This document shows positions 1 to 5,187 of a DNA stretch of 5,187 nt, piece after piece. Position 1 is the first letter of the stretch, and each line of letters begins with the position of its first letter. The notes under the pieces were generated by a model. It saw nothing but the letters and a program-made list of their open reading frames with translations, did not search any database and was not told the DNA's origin. Source of the DNA: an uncultured Eubacteriales bacterium (GTDB lineage: Bacteria; Bacillota; Clostridia; Oscillospirales; Oscillospiraceae); assembly GCA_900554625.1 (NCBI GenBank), contig USHP01000157.1, positions 1-5,187 of the forward strand, in the 5' to 3' direction. The position numbers and the translations under genes were made by a program.

Positions 1-2
1 CG

Positions 3-1073
3 ATTGGGGCAAAAGATCCGCCGAAGCCCGCAGCTCCCATTGTGCGGTGTTGCCTAAAAGTAGGGCTTGAGGCTACCGGACACTACAGCTACAACATTCT
101 CGGATTTTTGCTTAACAAAGGTCTGGCCACCTATGTCATCAATCCGCTGCACACCAACCTTTACCGAAAAAGCCTCAGCCTCCGTAAAACGAAGACAGAC
201 CGTGTCGATGCGCGAACTATTGCAACTATGCTCATGTCTGATGTGGACCTCAAGTCCTACACAGACACAGCATACCACAACGAAGAGCTAAAATCACTAA
301 CAAGATACAGATTTGATAAAGTGAAGGAACGGGCAAAGCTGAAACAATCCATCTCCCGTCTGGTGACCATTCTGTTTCCTGAACTGGAAAAGCTGGTTCC
401 AACACTCCATATGGCCTCTGTTTATGCGCTTCTCAGCGAGTTTCCCGGGGCAAAGCAGTTGGCTGGTGCTCATCTGACCCACCTAAAGACTGTTTTGAGC
501 GATGTTTCCAGAGGTCGCTACGGACGAGATATGGCAACAGAACTTCGGGATGCCGCCAAGCGCTCTGTTGGATCTGTGATGCCTGCTAAATCTCTAGAGC
601 TACAGCATACAATCCGTCTAATCCGAGAACTCGATGCCGAAATCAAGGACATCGAGGCCGCTATTGAAGCCATGATGAATGAAATACAATCTCCCATCAC
701 TACAATTCCGGGTATCGGTATCCGCATGGGCGCTATGATCCTGGCTGAAATCGGCGATTTCTCGCGCTTCGACTCACCAGATAAGCTTCTTGCTTATGCC
801 GGCATGTCTCCATCTACCTACCAATCCGGACAGCTTTCGTTATCCGGTGCATATTCACATATGGAAAAAAGAGGCTCCAGATATTTACGCTACGCTCTCT
901 ACAATGCAACCAAATATGTCTGTCTCTGGGATCCGACCTTTGCAGCCTATCTTGCCAAGAAGCGCGCCGAGGGCAAACACTACAATGTTGCGATCTCTCA
1001 TGCCGCCAAAAAGTTGGTTCGGTTGATCTGCGCGATGGAGAAGTCCAGACAGCCGTACAACAGCGCTGCATAA
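3..1073 (+). CDS. IS110-family transposase, N-terminus not visible
   Basis: This is the transposase of the IS110 element, a DNA recombinase guided by bridge RNA. The frame is open to the left window edge. A GTG at 42 would give 343 residues, against roughly 400 for full-length relatives, and I consider that start artefactual. Numbered from 42, the RuvC-like domain shows E10 in LEATGHY, then D53 and D56 in RKTKTDRVDA, which are three of the four DEDD residues. The first D, normally in a GxDV(S/A)K motif about 60 residues upstream, is missing from view. A helical, charged middle region follows. The C-terminal Transposase_20-type domain is intact: IPGIGIRMGAMILAEIGDF, then LLAYAGMSPSTYQSG, whose Ser-Gly is typical of the domain, then a G-S-RYLRYALY motif. 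The stop is TAA at 1071-1073. The gene is either cut by the window edge or truncated near position 50, where the recognisable homology begins. Family assignment is very secure; whether it is active is unknown. Confidence 0.88.
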   Translation: MGAKDPPKPAAPIVRCCLKVGLEATGHYSYNILGFLLNKGLATYVINPLHTNLYRKSLSLRKTKTDRVDARTIATMLMSDVDLKSYTDTAYHNEELKSLTRYRFDKVKERAKLKQSISRLVTILFPELEKLVPTLHMASVYALLSEFPGAKQLAGAHLTHLKTVLSDVSRGRYGRDMATELRDAAKRSVGSVMPAKSLELQHTIRLIRELDAEIKDIEAAIEAMMNEIQSPITTIPGIGIRMGAMILAEIGDFSRFDSPDKLLAYAGMSPSTYQSGQLSLSGAYSHMEKRGSRYLRYALYNATKYVCLWDPTFAAYLAKKRAEGKHYNVAISHAAKKLVRLICAMEKSRQPYNSAA

Positions 1074-1172
1074 GATTCATGCTCATAAGTTCTACAGGCG
1101 TCCGGATGGACGTCAGCTTTGCTATACCCTTTTTTAATCCGTCTGCAATTTTTTCCAATCCACATTTTAGGC

Positions 1173-1190
1173 TTGACTTCTAATAGTTAG
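1173..1190 (+). promoter_or_regulatory. Putative IS110 right end with outward -35-like box
   Basis: The run TTGACTTCTAATAGTTAG lies about 100 bases after the transposase stop. TTGACT matches the -35 consensus at five of six positions. In IS110-family elements the right end is known to carry an outward -35 box that pairs with a -10 in the left end when the element circularises, which makes a promoter for the bridge RNA and transposase. Seeing this box at the expected distance from the gene supports calling this the right end. The exact last base and the core dinucleotide are not determinable from one copy. Confidence 0.4.
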
Positions 1191-1238
1191 TCTCTCTTTA
1201 ACGTACAGCTGCATCGCCGTTTGGATTTGGCAAATAAA

Positions 1239-1655
1239 TTACTGCCGGATTCTGCTGCAATCAATTACTTGTCCAATGGTACGCACATATTCTCCCGGAT
1301 TTCGGATGGGGGTCAGGTTCAGAACCTCCTGAAGCTCCCGCAGCCCAGTCTGTGGATCATCGGCGGATGCTTTCCGGTCGGTACCGGCCACGGATTCCGC
1401 CGACCCACAGGCCAAAATCAGGCGAAGAAATTCCGAAAAATCATAGGCCAGGGGGTGAATGTCTCCGGTGTCCTTGTCCAATGCAAAAACCGTCTCCTGA
1501 TATCCTTCCGCAAAGAAGAACAGGCTCTCCCCTGCTGCGCCGAAAATCCTGCTGCCCTGGGGCAAGCGCGAGCGGGCTGCTTCCGGGGAACAAAACCGGA
1601 TGCCCAGCGCCGTTTCAGCTCCGCATATGTTTTTTACACGATCCAACATACTCAT
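1239..1655 (-). CDS. Small SUKH (SMI1/KNR4)-like protein, possibly C-terminally shortened
   Basis: This 138-residue protein reads from ATG at 1655 to TAA at 1239. A second in-frame ATG lies two codons on (1649), and TAA at 1695-1697 blocks any longer start. The protein is acidic and soluble, with no signal peptide or membrane segment. Its core reads LPQGSRIFGAAGESLFFF, then ETVFALDKDTGDIHPLAYDF, then SEFLRLILACG. A beta-rich stretch ending in a 'D-x-x-T-G-x-x-x-P-L-A-x-x-F-x-x-F-L' pattern is what SUKH-type domains show, and that fold often occurs in immunity proteins. I infer the family from pattern only. Shine-Dalgarno support is weak: the only GGAGG, at 1693-1689, is too far upstream. The C-terminal residues CSRIRQ end abruptly about 50 bases from the presumed IS110 end, so the original gene may have been longer. 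The frame opposite (1221-1676, plus strand) is rejected because it has no recognisable motifs. Whether this gene is functional is uncertain. Confidence 0.6.
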   Translation of the reverse strand: MSMLDRVKNICGAETALGIRFCSPEAARSRLPQGSRIFGAAGESLFFFAEGYQETVFALDKDTGDIHPLAYDFSEFLRLILACGSAESVAGTDRKASADDPQTGLRELQEVLNLTPIRNPGEYVRTIGQVIDCSRIRQ

Positions 1656-1677
1656 ATCTATCCAACAGCTTTCTAAA

Positions 1678-1692
1678 GAGGACCAGGTCCTC
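1678..1692. repeat. Perfect 15-base palindrome, operator-like
   Basis: GAGGACC and GGTCCTC form two perfect 7-base arms around a single A at 1685. The site sits 23-37 bases upstream of the ATG of the minus-strand gene, in its probable 5' untranslated region. A one-base centre is too tight for an RNA hairpin loop unless the inner pairs open, so a dimeric repressor site is the more natural reading. That is an inference. The structure itself is seen directly. Confidence 0.5.
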
Positions 1693-1763
1693 CATTATTC
1701 TTTCTCTAGGGTGTCGGTATAAAATCTTCTTTACTATATAGACGATTTTTTCTACCAGAATGT

Positions 1764-1798
1764 TTCACTTGTTTACAATAATTTACAAAATATTCACA
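1764..1798. repeat. Four TT(T/C)AC motifs spaced about one helical turn
   Basis: TTCAC at 1764, TTTACA at 1772, TTTACA at 1782 and TTCACA at 1793 are spaced 8, 10 and 11 bases apart. The middle two extend to identical TTTACAA heptamers exactly 10 bases apart. They lie in the AT-rich gap upstream of the small ORF and recombinase. Such phasing puts the motifs on one face of the helix, as expected for cooperative protein binding or intrinsic bending. AT-rich DNA produces similar patterns by chance, so support is modest. Confidence 0.3.
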
Positions 1799-1869
1799 TT
1801 TAGTTCTACCCCCTCCCGGGTAATGGCACTGGGATTGCGTCAATAGACTATGCCTGGGAGGGATCATCT

Positions 1870-2025
1870 ATGGCAAAAAAATCTGTTCAGCAAGTTTATA
1901 CCATCGTCAATCCCAACACAGCGGATGCCCTCACGGAAGCTTTGCTCAAATTGCTGCTGGAAAAGCTTACGGAAATGCCAGACGGCTCAGAACCTGATAT
2001 GGCAAAAGGAAGAGGCAAGCCATGA
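1870..2025 (+). CDS. 51-residue small protein coupled to the recombinase
   Basis: An ATG at 1870 is preceded by GGGAGGG (1855-1861) at 8 bases, an excellent ribosome binding site. The frame runs 51 codons to TGA at 2023-2025. It begins MAKKSVQQVYTIVNPNTADA, followed by a leucine-rich amphipathic helix (about residues 19-36) and a charged tail ending in GRGKP. The stop overlaps the recombinase start as ATGA (2022-2025), so the two are very probably translationally coupled. Short proteins directly ahead of large serine recombinases are common in clostridial mobile elements, but I do not recognise a named family. A partner or regulator of the recombinase, for example a directionality factor, is a possibility inferred from position only. 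The strong RBS and the exact overlap argue that the gene is real. Confidence 0.75.
   Translation: MAKKSVQQVYTIVNPNTADALTEALLKLLLEKLTEMPDGSEPDMAKGRGKP
2008..2015 (+). promoter_or_regulatory. Ribosome binding site of the recombinase
   Basis: GGAAGAGG lies six bases before the ATG at 2022, inside the last codons of the small upstream gene. It fixes the recombinase start and shows that initiation happens where upstream translation ends. Confidence 0.6.
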
Positions 2026-3506
2026 AGATTGCCGCCTACTGCCGGGTTTCCACGGAAAAAGAAGAACAGCTTGACAGTCTGAACCACCAGAAGGAATTCT
2101 TTCTGACCTATGCCCAGCGAAATGGGCATGAATTATATCGGCTGTACGCTGACGAAGGCATCAGCGGAACCTCCGTCAAACGGCGGGAAGCATTCCAGCA
2201 GCTGATGCGGGACGCCGAAGCCGGCGCTTTTCAGATGGTGGTGGTAAAGGACATCAGCCGCTTTGCCAGAAACACGGTCGATGCCCTGCAAAGCATCCGG
2301 ACTCTGAAGGCCCTGGGGATTCGCACCTTGTTTTTAACGGCAAATATGGATTCTATGGGGGACAGTGAGTTTGTACTGACCCTGTTCAGTGCCATGGCCC
2401 AGGAGGAGAGCAACAACCTTTCCAAGCGTGTCAAATGGGGCAAGCGAATCAATGCAGAAAAAGGCCGTGTTCCCCGGGGATTGTTCGGCTATGATCGAAT
2501 TGACAATTTTACGCTGGAAATCAACCCCATGGAAGCGGATGTGGTACGAAAGATTTTTTCCCTGTACACCCGGCAAGGGCTGGGGAGCCGATGCATCAGC
2601 CAGATTCTGAACCAAAACGGGGACAAAACAAAGTTCGGCGGGAATTGGGATGCCCGAGGTGTTCGTCGGGTTCTTATGAATCCCATCTATTGCGGTACCT
2701 TGGTCAATCACAAGTATGAAGTTCAGGACTTTCTCACCGGGAAGCAGATTGCGCTGCCGGAAGAGGATCATTTTTGCCACAATCGGCCCGAATGGGCCAT
2801 TGTCACAACGGATACCTTTCAGAAAGCCCAGCAGATTCGGTTGGAACGAAGGATACCGGACACGTTGCCCGGTAAGATGGAGCGTTACAGCGGCAAACAT
2901 CTGTTTTCCACGTTGATTCGATGCGACCACTGCGGCCGCTCCTTCTGCCGAAAAACCTACACCTATGCCAACACCCGGGTATACTGGCACTGCGTTACCA
3001 ACGATCAGCAGGGTATCCAGGGCTGCGAAAACAGGGTCAGTCTGGACGAAGCGGAATTAATGGAAGCTTTGAGCCGCTTCATCCTCTCTCAAATCGGAGA
3101 TCCGGAAGAGTTTGCCTCCCGGGTGTTGGCTCAGCTTCCTTCTCGAGCAGTTCCAGTGGAAAACCACCACATCCGCCAAAAAGTGAAACAGGAAAAACTT
3201 CTTGCCAAAATGGAGCGCTACCAGGAGCTGTATGCCAACGGTCTGATTTCCCTGGATGGGATGAAGGCAAAGCTGCTGCCCATTCAGCAGGAGCTGAACC
3301 GAATCTCACAAAACAGCGAGCAGCTGTCTCCTTCTCCAAAATTCCAGGAAACGTTGCGTACATCCCAGAGATTTCGAGAGGAAATTCACCGCTTTTTACA
3401 TCTGCAGTGGTTTACCAATCGAGATCTGCGGGAAATTCTGGATCACATATCCGTCAGTAAGGACGCAGAGGTGAAAATTGTTTTGAAAACGTTACCGCCT
3501 GACTAA
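2022..3506 (+). CDS. Large serine recombinase (site-specific integrase/excisionase)
   Basis: This 494-residue protein cuts and rejoins DNA at attachment sites through a phosphoserine link. The resolvase N-terminal domain (about 1-140) opens with AAYCRVSTEKEEQLDSL, giving catalytic S10 and R8. It continues with YADEGISGT (about 42-50) and VVVKDISRFARN, whose R80 and R83 are the expected active-site arginines. The 'Recombinase' DNA-binding domain (about 150-270) contains GLFGYD, EADVVRKIFSLY, and RRVLMNPIYCGTLV (about 215-228). A zinc beta-ribbon (about 293-336) carries C301 and C304 in CDHC plus C324 and C335. A charged coiled-coil (about 385-432) follows, then a C-terminal helical tail. Length and order match the family, and no catalytic residue looks lost. 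The gene overlaps the small upstream ORF by ATGA and abuts the next frame at its stop. Recombinases of this type drive integrative elements or excise gene-interrupting elements such as the skin element of Bacillus. Which role applies here is not shown. The family call is very secure. Confidence 0.95.
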   Translation: MKIAAYCRVSTEKEEQLDSLNHQKEFFLTYAQRNGHELYRLYADEGISGTSVKRREAFQQLMRDAEAGAFQMVVVKDISRFARNTVDALQSIRTLKALGIRTLFLTANMDSMGDSEFVLTLFSAMAQEESNNLSKRVKWGKRINAEKGRVPRGLFGYDRIDNFTLEINPMEADVVRKIFSLYTRQGLGSRCISQILNQNGDKTKFGGNWDARGVRRVLMNPIYCGTLVNHKYEVQDFLTGKQIALPEEDHFCHNRPEWAIVTTDTFQKAQQIRLERRIPDTLPGKMERYSGKHLFSTLIRCDHCGRSFCRKTYTYANTRVYWHCVTNDQQGIQGCENRVSLDEAELMEALSRFILSQIGDPEEFASRVLAQLPSRAVPVENHHIRQKVKQEKLLAKMERYQELYANGLISLDGMKAKLLPIQQELNRISQNSEQLSPSPKFQETLRTSQRFREEIHRFLHLQWFTNRDLREILDHISVSKDAEVKIVLKTLPPD

Positions 3507-3536
3507 TTGGGGGCAGCAGTGGAGGTACTGGACCCC

Positions 3537-3890
3537 ATGGTGCTCAGCTCCAAAGTCAAGGATATCTGCGAATGCACCTGCAACGACTGCCCCTGCCAGG
3601 TTCCTGCCGCAATCCGCGGACAGTTCGACGAAGAGCTGGTACTTTCCGGCGACCGCCGTCGGCTCTTTGTTACCCTGGGACAGTTCTCCATCGTCCGGCT
3701 GGAGCGGGAAGCCCAGCTGATCGTTCCGGTTCTGGACTACGCCATTCCCTGCAAGGAATGCTGCGAGGCACCCGGCAGCGGAGAAGATCCCTGCGAAATG
3801 TTCAGCCGGATTCCCTTCCCCGCCACTCAGTTCGCACCCAGATGCTGCGACGACAAGCGCGACGGGGATAATTGCTATCAAACCTGCTGA
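3537..3890 (+). CDS. Cysteine-rich protein, probably the 3' part of an interrupted gene
   Basis: The frame follows the recombinase TAA without a gap. Possible starts are TTG 3507, GTG 3519 and ATG 3537. I chose 3537 (117 residues) because GGAGG at 3521-3525 precedes it, although the 11-base spacing is long. The protein has 13 cysteines in three groups: ICECTCNDCPC, then PCKECC with DPC, then RCC, NC and TC at the end. Between them is a hydrophobic beta-like section, RRRLFVTLGQFSIVRL followed by LIVPVLDYAIP. There is no signal peptide or membrane helix. The pattern suggests metal binding or disulfide cross-linking, as in spore-coat-like proteins, but I do not recognise a named family. The sequence starts abruptly, and codons between 3507 and 3536 also read like protein (GAAVEVLDP), which suggests that an N-terminal part existed and was displaced by the recombinase-bearing element. 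The strong terminator just downstream supports the plus strand over the opposite frame at 3492-3992. Confidence 0.7.
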   Translation: MVLSSKVKDICECTCNDCPCQVPAAIRGQFDEELVLSGDRRRLFVTLGQFSIVRLEREAQLIVPVLDYAIPCKECCEAPGSGEDPCEMFSRIPFPATQFAPRCCDDKRDGDNCYQTC

Positions 3891-3897
3891 CAGACGC

Positions 3898-3926
3898 AAC
3901 GGGGAGGGGTTACCCTCCCCGTTTTT
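3898..3926 (+). terminator. Strong intrinsic terminator
   Basis: AACGGGGAGGG (3898-3908) pairs perfectly with CCCTCCCCGTT (3913-3923) around a GTTA loop. That makes an 11-base-pair stem, nine of them GC-rich, and the T-run at 3922-3926 follows directly. It starts seven bases after the stop of the cysteine-rich gene and separates that unit from the ABC transporter promoter. Confidence 0.93.
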
Positions 3927-3965
3927 GCTGTGCAAATCTTTTCCGATTTTTAAGGCACTGGACGG

Positions 3966-3986
3966 ACAGAAGTTTACAGAAAGTTT
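3966..3986 (+). repeat. Tandem direct repeat overlapping the -35 region
   Basis: ACAGAAGTTT (3966-3975) is followed immediately by ACAGAAAGTTT (3976-3986). The two copies differ only by one extra A, and the second touches the -35 box at 3986. Tandem repeats with a period of 10-11 bases next to a -35 are the usual layout of OmpR/PhoB-type response-regulator sites. ABC transporters of this class are often controlled by such two-component systems. The repeat is seen; its role is inferred. Confidence 0.45.
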
Positions 3987-4014
3987 CGACAATCAACATT
4001 CGCTGTGATATAAT
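3986..4014 (+). promoter_or_regulatory. Sigma-A promoter of the ABC transporter operon
   Basis: TCGACA (3986-3991, five of six consensus positions) is separated by 17 bases from a perfect TATAAT (4009-4014). A TG at 4006-4007 gives an extended -10. Transcription should start near 4021, leaving a leader of about 27 bases before the ATG at 4048. The terminator upstream makes this an independent unit. Confidence 0.85.
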
Positions 4015-4047
4015 GATGTTAGAAATTATGTACGAGAGGTGCATACT

Positions 4048-4749
4048 ATGGCGTTTGTGGAATTTCAGGATGTGGGAAAGACCTACCATATGGGCGAAGT
4101 GGAAATTGAAGCCCTGCACAATGTATCTTTTGAAGTGGAAAAGGGAGAATTGGTGGTCATCGTGGGCCCCTCCGGCGCCGGTAAAACCACTTTGCTGAAC
4201 ATTCTGGGCGGCATGGATACCCTGACCACCGGAAAAGTCACCCTGGATGGGCAGGAAGTATCCGCTTTGAGCAAAAAACAGCTAACCCAGTATCGGCGCT
4301 ATGATGTTGGGTTCGTGTTTCAGTTCTACAATCTGATCGGCAACCTGACCGCCTTGGAAAACGTGGAGCTGGCAAACCAGATCTGCAAGAATCCGCTGGA
4401 TGCAGCGGAGGTTCTGACGGAAGTGGGTCTGAAGGAGCGAATGAAGAACTTCCCCAGTCAGCTTTCCGGCGGCGAACAGCAGCGTGTTGCCATCGCCCGG
4501 GCACTGGCAAAGAATCCCAAGCTGCTGCTGTGTGATGAGCCCACCGGCGCTCTGGACTATCAGACCGGCAAGGCCATTTTGCAGCTGCTGCAGGACACCG
4601 GACGCAAAACCGGTATGACCGTTATCATCATTACCCACAACAGCGCCTTGACCGCCATGGCTGACCGGGTGATCCGGATCAAAAATGGCACAGTTTCCTC
4701 TGTCACACGAAACGAACACCCACAGAACATTGCGGAGATTGAATGGTAA
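4048..4749 (+). CDS. ABC transporter ATP-binding protein, MacB/LolD type
   Basis: This 233-residue cytoplasmic ATPase powers a transporter whose permease is encoded next. I chose the ATG at 4048 because GAGAGG (4034-4039) lies eight bases upstream; a GTG at 4039 would add three residues but overlaps that site. All ABC motifs are present: Walker [10 protein letters not shown] (40-48), Q-loop Q92 in VFQFYNLI, signature LSGGEQQ (139-145), Walker B LLLCDEP with E164, D-loop GALD (167-170), and switch histidine H197. The [16 protein letters not shown] stretch and the [15 protein letters not shown] opening are typical of the MacB/LolD/FtsE group, which pairs with permeases having a large extracytoplasmic domain. 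In Gram-positive bacteria such pairs export or detach peptides, lipoproteins or antimicrobials from the membrane. The substrate here is unknown. The stop overlaps the permease start, indicating co-translation. Confidence 0.95.
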   Translation: MAFVEFQDVGKTYHMGEVEIEALHNVSFEVEKGELVVIVGPSGAGKTTLLNILGGMDTLTTGKVTLDGQEVSALSKKQLTQYRRYDVGFVFQFYNLIGNLTALENVELANQICKNPLDAAEVLTEVGLKERMKNFPSQLSGGEQQRVAIARALAKNPKLLLCDEPTGALDYQTGKAILQLLQDTGRKTGMTVIIITHNSALTAMADRVIRIKNGTVSSVTRNEHPQNIAEIEW

Positions 4750-5187
4750 TGAAACGAAATGCCATGCGCAGAAATCTGCGCCAATCCATTGTCAAGTCCT
4801 TCGGACGATATACTGCCATCGCCACAATCATTGCTTTGGGCGCGGGGTTGTTTGTCGGCCTTTTGATGTCCAAGACCGACATGGTTGCCACGGGGCAGTA
4901 TTTTACCGACCAGCAAAATATGTTCGACATCCGCCTGGTCAGCAGCTACGGCTGGACCCAGGAGTATGTGGATAAAGTGCAGCAGCTGGATGGTGTCGCC
5001 CAGGCCGAAGGCTCCATCTGGATGGATCTGATCGCAAAAACCGGCGAGAATGGAGAAGATTGCGTATACCGCTTCTATTCTATTCCCCAGGATATCAATC
5101 AGGTTGCCCTGCGCAGCGGTCGTATGCCGGAGGCGGACAACGAATGTCTGGCCGATGGATTCCACTGGACCGAGGACATGCTGGGGC
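4743..5187 (+). CDS. FtsX/MacB-type ABC transporter permease, 5' part
   Basis: About 148 codons are visible and the frame runs out of the window. Two in-frame ATGs compete. The one at 4743 has GGAG (4734-4737) five bases upstream and overlaps the ATPase gene by seven bases. The one at 4749 overlaps it by one base but is 11 bases from that site. I prefer 4743. The N-terminus is basic (KRNAMRRNLRQSIVKSFGRY), followed by one membrane helix at about residues 23-42 (YTAIATIIALGAGLFVGLLM). A soluble section then begins, with MFDIRLVSSYGWT, VQQLDGVAQAEG and later LRSGRMPEADNECLAD. This is the layout of the MacB periplasmic-type core domain between TM1 and TM2. The DGVAQAEG and 'SGRMPE..NE' patterns are classic for that domain. 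Relatives are long (several hundred to over 1,000 residues) with three or more further helices, which would lie to the right. Confidence 0.9.
   Translation, partial: MVMKRNAMRRNLRQSIVKSFGRYTAIATIIALGAGLFVGLLMSKTDMVATGQYFTDQQNMFDIRLVSSYGWTQEYVDKVQQLDGVAQAEGSIWMDLIAKTGENGEDCVYRFYSIPQDINQVALRSGRMPEADNECLADGFHWTEDMLG

Larger units (their letters stand above)
1..1190 (+). mobile_element. IS110-family insertion sequence, left part missing
   Basis: The transposase at the left of the window identifies an IS110-family element. Such elements move through circular intermediates using a DEDD plus serine transposase and a structured bridge RNA. They usually lack terminal inverted repeats. The coding part ends at 1073. 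The following noncoding stretch of about 117 bases fits the right-end flank, and I place the boundary near 1190, just after TTGACTTCTAATAGTTAG (1173-1190). That boundary is an estimate, because no inverted repeat or target duplication is available to fix it. The left end is outside the window or deleted: bases 1 to about 50 are much richer in GC than the IS body and do not read as a typical IS110 N-terminus. The bridge RNA, which in IS110-group elements lies upstream of the gene, is not visible. Confidence 0.6.
1656..1869. other. AT-rich intergenic control region between divergent genes
   Basis: No gene is supported in this 214-base gap. It separates the leftward SUKH-like gene from the rightward small-ORF/recombinase unit, so it should contain the promoters of both. 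No convincing -35/-10 pair was found. On the minus strand, TATAGT at 1738-1733 has only a weak -35 (TTCTGG at 1760-1755). On the plus strand several TTTACA boxes could serve as -35 but lack a good -10 at 16-18 bases. It holds a perfect palindrome at 1678-1692 and repeated TT(T/C)AC motifs at 1764-1798, described separately. If the recombinase belongs to an integrated element, this region may also hold element regulatory sites. Confidence 0.5.

Noticed and set aside
1097..1136. Hairpin (CGTCC/GGACG, extended with one G-T pair) followed by a T-run, considered as a terminator for the transposase
   Set aside because: The T-run (1130-1135) begins about 15 bases after the stem, so this is not a standard intrinsic terminator. 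It could still be part of structured IS-end RNA.
1221..1676. Plus-strand open frame of 151 codons opposite the SUKH-like gene
   Set aside because: It lacks a convincing start and ribosome binding site, its translation is rich in Arg, Pro and Gln without a recognisable motif, and the minus-strand frame is more protein-like.
2334..2990. Long minus-strand open frame inside the recombinase gene
   Set aside because: The plus strand encodes an unmistakable recombinase with all catalytic motifs; the opposite frame is a by-product of its codon use.
3492..3992. Minus-strand frame of 166 codons opposite the cysteine-rich gene
   Set aside because: It would have to read through the strong plus-oriented terminator region, and it overlaps the ABC promoter region. 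The plus strand has ordered cysteine clusters and a terminator placed right after its stop.
4560..5165. Minus-strand frame of 201 codons opposite the ATPase and permease genes
   Set aside because: Both plus-strand genes carry clear ABC ATPase and permease signatures, so this is a shadow frame.
1..5187. CRISPR array, tRNA or rRNA genes
   Set aside because: No regularly spaced long repeats, cloverleaf-like sequence or conserved rRNA segment was seen on either strand by eye.

Overview
This window looks like a chromosomal accessory region of a Gram-positive Clostridia bacterium, plausibly a gut Oscillospiraceae/Ruminococcaceae member. The reasons are moderately GC-rich coding DNA with AT-rich control regions, strong GGAGG-type ribosome binding sites, a clostridial-style large serine recombinase, a cysteine-rich protein, and a Gram-positive MacB/FtsX-type ABC transporter. 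The genus is an inference from gene style, not a database match.

Left part (1 to about 1190): an IS110-family insertion sequence, cut by the window edge or truncated. Its transposase keeps the E and the two later D residues of the DEDD catalytic set and the whole C-terminal domain, but the N-terminal segment with the first D is not visible. The probable right end carries a TTGACT box. Next (1239-1655, minus strand) is a small gene with a SUKH (SMI1/KNR4)-like look, possibly shortened at its C-terminus. An AT-rich intergenic region follows (1656-1869), with a perfect 15-base palindrome and four TT(T/C)AC motifs spaced roughly one helical turn apart.

Middle part (1870-3926): a rightward transcription unit. 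A 51-residue small protein overlaps by ATGA the start of a 494-residue large serine recombinase that has all three usual domains. The recombinase stop codon is followed, in the same frame and with no gap, by an open frame for a cysteine-rich protein (13 Cys). A strong intrinsic terminator closes the unit. The direct abutment suggests the recombinase gene lies at the right end of an integrated element and that the cysteine-rich frame is the 3' part of a gene it interrupted. This is the most interesting hypothesis in the window, and it cannot be proved here.

Right part (3961-5187): a separate promoter (17-bp spacer, extended -10) overlapped by tandem direct repeats drives an ABC transporter operon. 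The operon comprises a complete MacB/LolD-type ATPase and, overlapping it, the beginning of a FtsX/MacB-type permease that runs out of the window. The pair probably forms an exporter or extrusion complex for a membrane-associated substrate; the substrate cannot be read from the sequence.
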